Source: Streptomyces antibioticus (GTDB taxonomy: Bacteria; Actinomycetota; Actinomycetes; Streptomycetales; Streptomycetaceae). Taken from it: DNA of 64,000 bases. The translations under genes and the position numbers were made by a program. The notes beneath the pieces are model-generated. The model searched no databases and had not been told where the DNA came from. It worked only from the letters and a program-made list of their open reading frames with translations. The stretch spans positions 62,001-126,000 of the forward strand of contig NZ_KQ948430.1 of assembly GCF_001514065.1 (NCBI RefSeq), written 5' to 3'. Positions 36,062 through 45,803 of the stretch are shown here, piece by piece (position 1 is the stretch's first letter; each line of letters starts with the position of its first letter).

Positions 36062-38203
36062 ATGAGTGACAAGCGTGGCATCGCACATCTGGTGTGCGGA
36101 CGGCGGGCCAAGTGGGTCGTACTCGTGCTGTGGCTGGTGCTGCTCTTCCTCACGGCACCCCTCGCCTCCAAGCTCACCGACGCCCAGGACAACGACGCCG
36201 CGTCCTGGCTCCCCGGTTCCGCCGAGTCCACCCAAGTCCTCCAGATCTCCGAGGACTTCAGGCCCGAGCAGATCCCCGCGGTCGTCATCTACGCGCGCGA
36301 GAGCGGCCTCACGGCCCAGGACAAGGCGCAGATCCAGGAGGACGCCCGGCAGCTCAAGGAGCTCCGCGACCACGGCGTCCGCGGCGCCGAGACCCGCGGC
36401 CCGGCCTACGACCGTGAGACGAACCCGCGTGCGGCGCAGATCTACGTCCCCATCACCCAGGACGAGAAGGGCTGGGAGGAGATCGCCCCGGCCGTCGACT
36501 CGATCCGGGACATCACCGGCAAGGGCGGCGCCGGCCTCGCCGTGCACATCACCGGCCCGGGCGGCACCTCCGCGGACTTCTCCGAGGCCTTCGAGGGCAT
36601 CGACTCCACGCTGCTGCTGTCGGCGATGGCCGTGGTGATCGTGATGCTCCTGATCACCTACCGCAGCCCGACCCTGCTGATCGTCCCGCTGCTGTCGGTG
36701 ATCGCGGCCCTGTTCACCGCGCAGGCCTTCATCTACCTGCTGGCGGAGCACGCGGGCCTGACGGTCAACGGCCAGAGCGCGGGCATCCTCACGGTCCTCG
36801 TCTTCGGCGCGGGGACGGACTACGCCCTGCTCCTGGTGGCCCGCTACCGGGAAGAACTGCGTCGCCACGAGGACCGCCACGAGGCCATGGCCCTGGCACT
36901 GCACCGGGCGGGCCCGGCGGTGATCGCGTCCGGCGCCACCGTCGTCCTGAGCATGCTGGTGCTGCTGGCCGCCGAGATGAACTCGACGCGTGGCCTGGGC
37001 CCGGTCGCCGCGATCGGCGTCGCCGTCGCCCTGCTGGCGATGATGACGCTGTTCCCGGCCCTGCTGGTGATCTGCGGCCGCTGGCTGTTCTGGCCGGCGA
37101 TCCCGCACTTCGGCACGGCCGACCCCACGGAACGCGGCATCTGGGCGCGCACGGGCCGCCGTATCGCCCGCCGCCCCCGCATGACCTGGGGCGTCACGGC
37201 ACTGGCCCTGGCGATCTGCTCCCTCGGCCTGATCCAGTTGCGCGCGGAGGGCATCAGCAACGCGGACGCCTTCACCGGCAAGCCGGACTCGATCGTCGGC
37301 CAGGAGGTCTCCGCGACGTACTTCCCGGCGGGCAGCGGCGACCCCTTGGTCATCGTCAGCAACCAGGCGCAGGCACGGCAGGTGGGCGAGGCGGTGGCCG
37401 GCACGCGCGGTGTCGTCCCCGACTCCCTGGGCCTGCCACCGGGCACGAAACCCTCGTACGACGGCAAGGTGCTCTTCGAGGCGACGATGACCGCCCCGTC
37501 CGACAGCGAGGCCGCCAAACAGACGGTCGAACGCGTCCGTGACGCCGTCCACGCGATCCCGGACGCCGACGCCCAGGTGGGCGGCGGTACGGCGGCCCTG
37601 CTCGACATGGACAAGGCCACCGCTCATGACAACAAGCTGATCATCCCGCTCGTCCTGGTCGTGGTCATGCTGATCCTGTGCGCCCTGCTGCGGGCCCTGA
37701 TCGCCCCGCTGCTGCTGATCGGCACGGTGATCCTGTCGTTCGCGGCGGCCCTGGGGCTCAGTGCGCTGGCGTTCAGGCACGTGTTCGACTACGCGGGCGA
37801 GTCGACGGACTTCCCCTTGTTCGTCTTCGTCTTCCTGGTCGCCCTCGGCATCGACTACAACATCTTCCTCACGACCCGCATCCGCGAGGAGGCCGCCCGC
37901 CAGGGCACCCGCCCAGGCGTGGTCACCGGCCTCGCGGCAACCGGCGCGGTGATCACCTCGGCGGGCCTGGTCCTGGCCGGCACCTTCGCCGCCCTGGGCA
38001 CGCTCCCGATGGTCGCCTTCGCGGAGATCGGCTTCGCGGTGGCCCTGGGCATCATCCTGGACACGTTCGTGGTGCGGTCGGTGCTGGTGACGTCGCTGTT
38101 CCTGGACGCGGGATCGAAGGTGTGGTGGCCGCACCGGCTGTCGAAGGAGGACGGAACCGAGGTGCCGGCACCTGAGGAGACGACGGTGGGACAACGCCCC
38201 TAG
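36062..38203 (+). CDS. MMPL-family transporter
   Basis: A 713-residue inner-membrane protein of the RND/MMPL superfamily with about 12 helices: one near residue 20, a large loop of about 130 residues, helices 2-6 (about 190-370), one helix near 380, a second loop, then helices 8-12 (about 530-690). Conserved parts are LVFGAGTDYALLLVARYREELRRHED and the second-half copy FLVALGIDYNIFLTTRIREEA, whose Asp-Tyr pairs serve proton transfer. The family exports lipids or drugs. ATG 36062 lies downstream of a short repeat copy; substrate unknown. Confidence 0.9.
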   Translation: MSDKRGIAHLVCGRRAKWVVLVLWLVLLFLTAPLASKLTDAQDNDAASWLPGSAESTQVLQISEDFRPEQIPAVVIYARESGLTAQDKAQIQEDARQLKELRDHGVRGAETRGPAYDRETNPRAAQIYVPITQDEKGWEEIAPAVDSIRDITGKGGAGLAVHITGPGGTSADFSEAFEGIDSTLLLSAMAVVIVMLLITYRSPTLLIVPLLSVIAALFTAQAFIYLLAEHAGLTVNGQSAGILTVLVFGAGTDYALLLVARYREELRRHEDRHEAMALALHRAGPAVIASGATVVLSMLVLLAAEMNSTRGLGPVAAIGVAVALLAMMTLFPALLVICGRWLFWPAIPHFGTADPTERGIWARTGRRIARRPRMTWGVTALALAICSLGLIQLRAEGISNADAFTGKPDSIVGQEVSATYFPAGSGDPLVIVSNQAQARQVGEAVAGTRGVVPDSLGLPPGTKPSYDGKVLFEATMTAPSDSEAAKQTVERVRDAVHAIPDADAQVGGGTAALLDMDKATAHDNKLIIPLVLVVVMLILCALLRALIAPLLLIGTVILSFAAALGLSALAFRHVFDYAGESTDFPLFVFVFLVALGIDYNIFLTTRIREEAARQGTRPGVVTGLAATGAVITSAGLVLAGTFAALGTLPMVAFAEIGFAVALGIILDTFVVRSVLVTSLFLDAGSKVWWPHRLSKEDGTEVPAPEETTVGQRP

Positions 38204-38213
38204 GGCTGTCGTC

Positions 38214-39635
38214 CTACGGCGCCGTCTTCCGAATCAGCGCCAAATACATCGCATCGGTCCCATGCACATGCGGCCACAACTGCACATCAGGCCCCTCACC
38301 AAGCTCAGGCACCCCAGGCAGCAATGGCCGCGCGTCGATCAACTCCGCATCCGGCACCTGCTTGAGCACGTCCTGCACCACGGCCCGCGTCTCAGCAAGG
38401 TGAGGCGAACACGTGGCGTACCCGACGACGCCCCCCACCCGCACGGAGTCGAGCGCGGTCCGCAACAGCCCCCGCTGCAACGGCCCGAACCCCTCAAGAT
38501 CCTCAGGCCGCCGACGCCATCGAGCCTCGGGCCGCCGCCGCAACGCCCCCAACCCGGTGCACGGCACATCCACCAGCACACGGTCGAAACTCCCGGCCCG
38601 CCACGGCGGCTGCGTACCGTCCGCGGCGATGACCTGGTACGGCCCGGGATTCCCGGCCAACGCCTTGGCCACGAGCCCCGCCCGATGCGGCTGCTTCTCG
38701 GAGGCGAGGAGCATGGCCCCCCGCTCGGCGGCCAGCGCACCGAGCAGCGCCGCCTTCCCACCGGGCCCCGCGCACCCGTCGAGCCACTTCTCGTCGGGGC
38801 CGTCGAGCGGCGCGTTGGCCAGGGCGATGGCCACCAACTGGCTGCCCTCGTCCTGCACCCCGGCCCGCCCGTCCCGGACGGCCTCGATGGCGCCGGGCTC
38901 GCCGCCCTCGGCCAGCCGTACGGCATACGGCGACCAGCGCCCGGCGACGGCGGCCTCCTCCCGCAGCAGTTCCTCGGTGGTGGCCCGCCCGGGCCGGGCG
39001 ACGAGCGTCACCTCGGGCCGCTCGTTGTCGGCGGCGAGCAGCGCCTCGATCCCCGCGCGCCCGCCCCCGAGGGAGTCCCACAGCGCGGACACGACCCACC
39101 GCGGATGCGAGTGCACGACGGCGAGATGCTCCTCGGGATCGTCCTCGTAGGGCGGCGCGACCTTGGCGACCCATCCCTCCAGATCGTCCTGGGCGATCTT
39201 CCGCAGCACGGCGTTGACGAACTTGGCCCGCCCGTCACCGAGCACCACCCGCGCCAGCTCGACGGAGGCGGAGACGGCGGCGTGGGTGGGGATACGCGTT
39301 CCGAGCAGCTGATGCGCCCCGAGGCTCAGCACATCCAGCACCGGCGGGTCGACCTCACGCAGCGGCCGGTCGATGCACGCGGAGATGACGGCGTCGTACG
39401 TCCCCTGCCGCCGCAGCGTCCCGTAGACCAGTTCCGTCGCGAGCGCGGCATCACGCCCGTCGAAGTCGCCTTTCTCCCGCGCCTTGCGCAGCAGCGGCGG
39501 CAGTACGAGGTTGGCGTACGCGTCCCGCTCGTCCACGGCCCGCAGGGCCTCGAAGGCGAGGATACGGACGGGGTCCTTCTTGGGCCGACGGTAGGGCTTG
39601 CCGGACGGGCGAGGCCGACGGGACTGGTCGCTCAC
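38214..39635 (-). CDS. rsmB: 16S rRNA (cytosine-967-C5) methyltransferase
   Basis: A 473-residue SAM-dependent methyltransferase modifying C967 of 16S rRNA. The N-terminal NusB-like RNA-binding domain (about residues 20-160; ALRAVDERDAYANLVLPPLLR) precedes the Rossmann domain with DGCAGPGGKAALLG, DVPCTGLG (catalytic Cys) and YATCSPH (second Cys). GTG 39635 begins VSDQSRRPRP after CGGAGC. It follows fmt with a repeat element in between. Confidence 0.93.
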   Translation of the reverse strand: MSDQSRRPRPSGKPYRRPKKDPVRILAFEALRAVDERDAYANLVLPPLLRKAREKGDFDGRDAALATELVYGTLRRQGTYDAVISACIDRPLREVDPPVLDVLSLGAHQLLGTRIPTHAAVSASVELARVVLGDGRAKFVNAVLRKIAQDDLEGWVAKVAPPYEDDPEEHLAVVHSHPRWVVSALWDSLGGGRAGIEALLAADNERPEVTLVARPGRATTEELLREEAAVAGRWSPYAVRLAEGGEPGAIEAVRDGRAGVQDEGSQLVAIALANAPLDGPDEKWLDGCAGPGGKAALLGALAAERGAMLLASEKQPHRAGLVAKALAGNPGPYQVIAADGTQPPWRAGSFDRVLVDVPCTGLGALRRRPEARWRRRPEDLEGFGPLQRGLLRTALDSVRVGGVVGYATCSPHLAETRAVVQDVLKQVPDAELIDARPLLPGVPELGEGPDVQLWPHVHGTDAMYLALIRKTAP

Positions 39636-39701
39636 GAAAAAGGTGCTCCGGATGTCTTGAAGGAATACGCACCAAGCGTACGTCCCCCACGTCGGCGCGC
39701 C

Positions 39702-39888
39702 AGGGCCTGTCCGGCGGATCAGGTCGCAGGAAAGCCGCGGCACCTGATTGGCGCCGGTGAGCGGTGTCCGGTGCGCGCAGCTGCAAGGCGGAGGAGGGAG
39801 TCGACGCGGAGCGTCGGCGAGTGACGACAACGCGGCAGATGTGCGTGCCGGACACCGCGTCTGCGGCATGATCCGCCGGACAGGCCCT
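39702..39888. mobile_element. MITE-like element with 20-base terminal inverted repeats
   Basis: A 187-base segment bounded by perfect 20-base inverted repeats (39702-39721 starts AGGGCCTGTCCGG; 39869-39888). A second, near-perfect inner pair lies at 39761-39776 and 39843-39858. It has no gene. If the outermost bases are flank, the sites CCAG and CTAG fit a 4-base IS5-type target duplication with one mismatch. It sits between rsmB and fmt, and its edge with the next base forms the fmt stop codon. It is probably a nonautonomous element or an intergenic repeat. Confidence 0.65.
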
Positions 39889-40819
39889 AGCGCCCGACGA
39901 CCTCTCCCTCGCCGATGCGCACCCCGCGCGCCCAGTCGGCGGCCCGCATCGGCTTCTTGCCCTGCGCCTGCACCCACAGCAGCTCGACGGCGTAGGAGCC
40001 GGTGCCGACATGGACGCTGTTCTTGCCGACGGCCAGCTGACCCGGCGCGAGGTCGGTCCGCTCGGGCACGGGCGTGACCTGGATGAGCTTGAGCCGCTCG
40101 CCCCGGAAGACGGTCCAGGCACCGGGAGCGGGCGTGCACCCGCGCACGACGCGGTCGACGCGCAGCGCCGGGGTGGCCCAGTCCACCTGCGCGTCCTCGA
40201 CGGTGATCTTCGGCGCGAGGGTGATGCCCTCGTTCGGCTGCGGTACGGCCTTCAGGGTGCCGTCCTCGATGCCGTCCATGGTCGCGGCGAGCAGCCCGGC
40301 GCCGGCGAAGGCGAGCCGGGTGAGCAGGTCACCGCTGGTGTCGGTGGCGCGGATCTCCTCGGTCACCGTCCCGTACACGGGCCCGGAGTCGAGCCCCTCC
40401 TCGATGAGGAAGGTGGAGGCACCGGTGATCTCGTCGCCCGCCATGATGGAGTGCTGCACGGGCGCGGCCCCACGCCAGGCGGGCAGCAGCGAGAAGTGCA
40501 GGTTGACCCAGCCGTGCGCGGGGACGTCGAGGGCGACGCGGGGCAGCAGGGCGCCGTAGGCGACGACGGGGCAGCAGTCGGGCGCGATCTGCCGCAACCG
40601 CTCCAGGAACTCCGGGTCCCGCGGCTTGAGGGGCTTCAGCACCTCGATGCCCGCCTCCTCCGCCCGCTCCGCGACCGGGCTCGCGACCATCCTCCGCCCC
40701 CGCCCGGCCGGCGCGTCGGGCCGCGTGACGACAGCGGCCACCTCGTGCCGCCCGGAGGCGATGAGAGCGTCCAGGGCGGGAACGGCGACTTCGGGGGTAC
40801 CGGCGAAGACGAGCTTCAT
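39887..40819 (-). CDS. fmt: Methionyl-tRNA formyltransferase
   Basis: A 310-residue enzyme that formylates initiator Met-tRNA using 10-formyl-THF. N-domain motifs [20 protein letters not shown] and [25 protein letters not shown] (Asn-His-Asp catalytic set) are intact; residues about 210-310 are the OB-fold tRNA-binding domain. ATG 40819 starts right at the family start. Its TAG stop (39889-39887) overlaps the edge of the MITE-like element, so the original C-terminus may have been slightly changed by an insertion. Confidence 0.95.
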   Translation of the reverse strand: MKLVFAGTPEVAVPALDALIASGRHEVAAVVTRPDAPAGRGRRMVASPVAERAEEAGIEVLKPLKPRDPEFLERLRQIAPDCCPVVAYGALLPRVALDVPAHGWVNLHFSLLPAWRGAAPVQHSIMAGDEITGASTFLIEEGLDSGPVYGTVTEEIRATDTSGDLLTRLAFAGAGLLAATMDGIEDGTLKAVPQPNEGITLAPKITVEDAQVDWATPALRVDRVVRGCTPAPGAWTVFRGERLKLIQVTPVPERTDLAPGQLAVGKNSVHVGTGSYAVELLWVQAQGKKPMRAADWARGVRIGEGEVVGR

Positions 40820-40852
40820 GGGTGGGTTGGGGCCTCTCGGGCGAGCGGATGA

Positions 40853-41629
<777 letters not shown>

Positions 41630-41880
41630 CCCCCACGTCCACCCTGCCCTCCCGACCCCTCGGGAGGGCATCCGCATACCTGCCCCCGGACGAAACGCCC
41701 CGCACAACCCCAGAACCGCCCTGTCACAGCCGGTGCTTCGCACACCCCACGGCACACCCGCCGAACACTACGAACGACTCGCGCAAGGCACATCCCGCCG
41801 AACACGCCCCACAAGCCCCGCCACCCGCCACCCGCAGCCCGCAGCCCGTCACCGCTACCGCTACCGGCACCGGCACCGAA

Positions 41881-41932
41881 CCCGCACCCGCACCCGCACC
41901 CGCACCCGCACCCGCACCCGCACCCGCACCCG
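41881..41932 (+). repeat. Tandem hexamer repeat CCCGCA
   Basis: Eight and a half head-to-tail copies of CCCGCA, ending in CCCGCC. It is a simple-sequence tract between converging genes and probably varies in copy number between strains. No gene or CRISPR feature (copies have no spacers). Confidence 0.85.
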
Positions 41933-41980
41933 CCGACAACGCTCAACCCCCACAAGGGCCACCCGCACCCGACAACGAAA

Positions 41981-42030
41981 CCCGCACGGGCGGTGCGGGT
42001 GGGAACCCCAAACCCGGCCGAAGGCCGGGT
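41981..42030. terminator. Double hairpin between converging genes
   Basis: CCCGCAC/GTGCGGG (41981-41987/41993-41999) and ACCCGGCC/GGCCGGGT (42012-42019/42023-42030) are perfect stems with short loops. They lie about 350 bases after the HTH gene and 55 bases after the priA stop on the other strand, so they may serve mainly priA. Confidence 0.5.
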
Positions 42031-42050
42031 GCACCCCCACCCCACCCGCA

Positions 42051-42078
42051 CCCCAAACCCCAAACCCCAAACCCCAAA
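42051..42078 (+). repeat. Tandem CCCCAAA heptamer
   Basis: Four exact copies of CCCCAAA next to the priA stop. Simple-sequence repeat; it resembles eukaryotic telomere repeats but has no such meaning here. Confidence 0.8.
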
Positions 42079-42084
42079 CACCCG

Positions 42085-44247
42085 TCACCCAATATCCGGC
42101 GGATCCACCCGCACCCGAACAGCAACCTCCCCCCCAGCCCCCCCACGAGCCATCCGCGCAGCCTGCGCAGCCTTGAGCGCAGCGGCCAACGCCGCCCCCC
42201 GCCCCGGCGGCACCCGAATCAACGCCCGCTCCCACTGCTCCCCAGGCGGCGGCGCCCCCACCCGCCGAGCAGCCCCCCGAGCAACCGTCACCGGCAACGG
42301 CACAGGCCCCAACACCTCAGCCTCCCCCGGCAGTTCCACCGCCCCAAGAAACGCCGCAACCCCCTCCGGCGGCCCAGAAACCGCCGCCATCCGCGACACC
42401 GGCGGAAACCCCAACTCGGCCCGCTCGGACAGCTCCCGCACCGCATGCCCGACGGGATCCCACCGCACCAACGCCTGCACAGGCCGCAACGTGGGCTCGG
42501 CCACCACGACCACGGTCCCCCCAGCCCCCTGCGGCCGCACGAGCGCCGCCGCCGCGATCCACCGCCGCAACGCATCCTCACCGGCCCGCAGATCGGGCCG
42601 CCCGAGCATGGCCCACCCGTCCAGGAGCAGGGCCGCCGCATATCCGCCCTCGGCGACCGGCTCGGCCCCCGGCGTGCTCACCACCAGCGCAGGCGCCCCC
42701 GGCACGGTGTCCAACACATGCTCTCGCCCGGACGTCCGCACCGGCACCGCGGGAAACGCCCGCCCCAACTCCTCCGCGGTCCGCCGAGCCCCGACCACCT
42801 GAGCCCGCAGCCGAAAGCCGCCGCACTCAGGACAGTGCCAGGCCGCATCTTCCTGCCCGCACCACCCACACCGCAGTGCGCCCGCACCCTCCTGCCCCTC
42901 CAAGGGCCCCGCACAGTGCCGACACCGAGCGGGCGCCCGGCAGTTGGCACAGGCCATCCGCGGCACGTACCCCCGCCGAGGCACCTGCACGAGCACCGGC
43001 CCTTGCCGCAAGCCGTCCCGGACGGCCTGCCAGGCAAGCGTCGGCAACCGAGCGGCCCGAGCGGCCTCGTCCCGCGCGAGATCCCCGTCCCCCACGGTCC
43101 GTACAAGCGGCGCAGCCCCTCGCACCTGCTCGCGCGAGGCGACCAGCGGCCGCGCCCACCCGCTCTCGACGAGCTGAGCCGCCTCCACGGTGCAACTCCA
43201 GCTCCCCAGCAGAAACCCGCACTTGTCCTGAGCGGCCCGCAGCAACAGCACTTCCCGCGCATGCGGTTGCGGCGCGTGCGGCTCACTGTGGCTGTCGTCC
43301 CCGTCGTCCCACAGCACGACGAGCCCCAGATCTTTCACCGGTGCGAACATGGCGGCCCGGGTCCCCACCACGGCCCGCACGGCCCCCCGCCGCACGGCGA
43401 GCCACTCCCGATACCGCTTCTCGGGCCCGGCATCGGCGGTGAGCACGGCATGCCGTCCCTCCCCCAGCAAAGAGGTCAGCGCGGCATCAACACGCGCGAC
43501 GGCCCGCCCGTCGGGCACGACGACAAGGGCCCCCCGCCCCGAGGCCAGCGTCGCACCGACAGCACGAGCAATCTCCTCACCCCACTCACCCCCGGGAAGC
43601 GCATTCCACACAGCCCGCGGCGCACCCCCGCTCGCCAGCGCCTCCAGAAACGCGCCCCCATGCTCGTACCGCGCCCAGGACCCCGACTCGGGCACCGCAG
43701 GCGGCGGCAACGGCGCAGGCGAGGGCCGCTGCTCGGCCCGCGCACTGCGCGGCGGGACGGCAAGCTGCAGCACATCGGCAAGGCTCCCCGCATACCGATC
43801 GGCGACAGCACGGGCCAGCCCGAGCAGTTCCTCACTCAACACGGGCTCGGGCGAAACAACCTGTGCCAGTGCCGCCAGCGGCCCCGAGTAGTCGGTCTCG
43901 GCGACCCGCTCGACGAGAAACCCGTCGATCAGCCCCCCGCCCTCACGCCGCCCGTCCCGCACCCGCCCCCGCCCGGCCCCGAACCGCACCCGCACCCGCA
44001 CCCCGGGCTGCGCCTCGGCATCGAGCTCCTCCGGCACGGCGTAGTCGAAGTACCGGTCCAGATGCAGCACACCTTTGTCGACCAGCACCCGAGCGACCGG
44101 CAGCTCCTTCGCGAGCGCGGCCCCCCGCCAGGTCCGCGGCTTCGCCCGCGGCACCTCAGCCTTCCGCACACTCTCCCGAATCAACGCAAGCTGCTCAGGC
44201 GGCGCCCCCTCACCCCGCCCACCATCCCGCTCATCTCCGCTGCTCAC
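42085..44247 (-). CDS. priA: PriA-like primosomal protein with degenerate ATPase
   Basis: A 720-residue protein related to the replication-restart helicase PriA. The N-terminal DNA-binding domain (about 45-165) and the eight-Cys zinc region are intact: Cys433, 436, 442, 445, 460, 463, 472 and 475. The helicase motifs are not. Where E. coli has GSGKT, this has the segment around residues 216-224 (ALPGGEWGE) with no Lys-Thr, and the DEEH box reads DDGD (314-317). Actinobacterial PriA is known to be degenerate this way, so it probably binds forks as a loader without helicase activity. GTG 44247 is the usual start; ATG 44277 is possible. Confidence 0.88.
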   Translation of the reverse strand: MSSGDERDGGRGEGAPPEQLALIRESVRKAEVPRAKPRTWRGAALAKELPVARVLVDKGVLHLDRYFDYAVPEELDAEAQPGVRVRVRFGAGRGRVRDGRREGGGLIDGFLVERVAETDYSGPLAALAQVVSPEPVLSEELLGLARAVADRYAGSLADVLQLAVPPRSARAEQRPSPAPLPPPAVPESGSWARYEHGGAFLEALASGGAPRAVWNALPGGEWGEEIARAVGATLASGRGALVVVPDGRAVARVDAALTSLLGEGRHAVLTADAGPEKRYREWLAVRRGAVRAVVGTRAAMFAPVKDLGLVVLWDDGDDSHSEPHAPQPHAREVLLLRAAQDKCGFLLGSWSCTVEAAQLVESGWARPLVASREQVRGAAPLVRTVGDGDLARDEAARAARLPTLAWQAVRDGLRQGPVLVQVPRRGYVPRMACANCRAPARCRHCAGPLEGQEGAGALRCGWCGQEDAAWHCPECGGFRLRAQVVGARRTAEELGRAFPAVPVRTSGREHVLDTVPGAPALVVSTPGAEPVAEGGYAAALLLDGWAMLGRPDLRAGEDALRRWIAAAALVRPQGAGGTVVVVAEPTLRPVQALVRWDPVGHAVRELSERAELGFPPVSRMAAVSGPPEGVAAFLGAVELPGEAEVLGPVPLPVTVARGAARRVGAPPPGEQWERALIRVPPGRGAALAAALKAAQAARMARGGAGGEVAVRVRVDPPDIG

Positions 44248-44302
44248 GCAGCCATTCTTACCAAACCCCACTGACATCCGACCGCGCCCGGACATGCCGA
44301 GA

Positions 44303-44327
44303 CCCGGCACCCCCCAGGGATGCCGGG
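44303..44327 (-). terminator. Hairpin after metK
   Basis: CCCGGCA (44303-44309) and TGCCGGG (44321-44327) form a perfect 7-base stem, 27 bases after the metK stop in the minus direction. It probably ends the metK transcript before priA. Confidence 0.5.
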
Positions 44328-44354
44328 CCTCATGAAAAGCCGTACAACCGAGCC

Positions 44355-45563
44355 CTACAGCCCGGCAGCCTTCCGCAGCGCGTCCACCCGGTCCGTCTTC
44401 TCCCACGTGAAGTCGGGCAGCTCGCGGCCGAAGTGGCCGTACGCCGCCGTCTGGGCGTAGATCGGGCGGAGCAGGTCCAGGTCGCGGATGATCGCGGCCG
44501 GGCGGAGGTCGAAGACCTCGTCGATGGCCTTCTCGATCTTCTCGGCCTCGACCTTGGCGGTGCCGAAGGTCTCCACGAAGAGACCGACCGGCTCAGCCTT
44601 GCCGATCGCGTACGCGACCTGCACCTCGCAGCGGGAGGCGAGGCCCGCGGCGACGACGTTCTTGGCGACCCAGCGCATCGCGTACGCGGCGGAGCGGTCG
44701 ACCTTGGACGGGTCCTTGCCCGAGAAGGCGCCGCCACCGTGGCGGGCCATGCCGCCGTAGGTGTCGATGATGATCTTGCGGCCGGTGAGGCCGGCGTCGC
44801 CCATCGGGCCGCCGATCTCGAAACGGCCGGTCGGGTTGACCAGCAGGCGGTAGCCCTCGGTCTCCAGCTTGATGCCCTCGTCGAGCAGCGCCTTCAGCTC
44901 CGGCTCCACCACGAACTCGCGGATGTCGGGGGCCAGCAGGGACTCCAGGTCGATGTCCGACGCGTGCTGCGAGGAGACCACGACCGTGTCGAGGCGGACG
45001 GCCTTGTCACCGTCGTACTCGATGGTGACCTGCGTCTTGCCGTCCGGGCGCAGGTAGGGGATCGTGCCGTTCTTGCGGACCTCGGACAGACGGTTCGACA
45101 GACGGTGGGCCAGGAAGATCGGCAGCGGCATCAGCGTCGGCGTCTCGTCCGTCGCGTAGCCGAACATCAGGCCCTGGTCGCCGGCGCCCTGCTTGTCCAG
45201 CTCGTCCTCGTCGCCCTCGACCCGGGACTCGTAGGCCGTGTCGACGCCCTGCGCGATGTCCGGGGACTGCGAGCCGATCGACACGGACACGCCACAGGAG
45301 GCGCCGTCGAAGCCCTTCTTGGAGGAGTCGTAGCCGATCGCGAGGATCTTGTCCCGCACCAGCTGCGGGATCGGGGCGTACGCCTTGGTGGTGACCTCAC
45401 CGGCCACGTGCACCAGACCGGTCGTGATCAGGGTCTCGACCGCGACCCGGGAGGTCGGGTCCTCGCGCAGGAGCGCGTCGAGAATGGTGTCACTGATCTG
45501 GTCAGCGATCTTGTCAGGGTGACCCTCGGTCACGGACTCCGAGGTGAACAAACGACGGGACAC
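44355..45563 (-). CDS. metK: S-adenosylmethionine synthase
   Basis: A 402-residue enzyme making SAM from Met and ATP. All three domains are complete; key motifs are [17 protein letters not shown] (His and Asp of the active site), [12 protein letters not shown] and [22 protein letters not shown] 45563 follows CAGGGAG. Upstream, 45564-45803 (240 bases) has no gene, and I could not recognise a SAM riboswitch. MetK supplies SAM for rsmB and secondary metabolism. Confidence 0.97.
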   Translation of the reverse strand: MSRRLFTSESVTEGHPDKIADQISDTILDALLREDPTSRVAVETLITTGLVHVAGEVTTKAYAPIPQLVRDKILAIGYDSSKKGFDGASCGVSVSIGSQSPDIAQGVDTAYESRVEGDEDELDKQGAGDQGLMFGYATDETPTLMPLPIFLAHRLSNRLSEVRKNGTIPYLRPDGKTQVTIEYDGDKAVRLDTVVVSSQHASDIDLESLLAPDIREFVVEPELKALLDEGIKLETEGYRLLVNPTGRFEIGGPMGDAGLTGRKIIIDTYGGMARHGGGAFSGKDPSKVDRSAAYAMRWVAKNVVAAGLASRCEVQVAYAIGKAEPVGLFVETFGTAKVEAEKIEKAIDEVFDLRPAAIIRDLDLLRPIYAQTAAYGHFGRELPDFTWEKTDRVDALRKAAGL

Positions 45564-45803
45564 AACGCTCCCTGGGGTTGCAGCGGCTGCTGGCTGATCA
45601 TGGGCGGACGGGCTCGGGGGCTGCGCCCGGCATCGTCCGAGAACAGTTTATCGGTCGCGCTCAGCCACGGGCTCACCCGTCTCGATTCTCGGGAGCGCTG
45701 TGACCTGCGGCACGGGCATTCTGCCCAATCCCGGACCGACTTGGCCAGGGGCGCCACGCTTCAATTACAGAGGTGTACGAGCGCTGTGAAACGAATGAAA
45801 CAG

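Larger units (their letters stand above)
41630..42084. other. Intergenic region between converging genes, 455 bases
   Basis: No gene is seen. The stretch is very Pro/His-codon-rich in every frame because of C-rich simple repeats (41881-41932 and 42051-42078), which make false long open frames. It contains two hairpins (41981-42030) that likely end both converging transcripts. Confidence 0.6.

Noticed and set aside
36035-38194. Long minus-strand frame opposite the MMPL gene
   Set aside because: It is Arg/His/Gln-rich low complexity with no motif; the plus-strand MMPL protein is clearly real.
41881-41932. Possible CRISPR array
   Set aside because: Direct repeats are only 6 bases and have no spacers.
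42051-42078. Telomere-like repeat
   Set aside because: Only four copies of a 7-base unit inside core chromosome; Streptomyces ends use palindromes, not such repeats.
45564-45803. SAM riboswitch upstream of metK
   Set aside because: I could not find a known SAM aptamer core.
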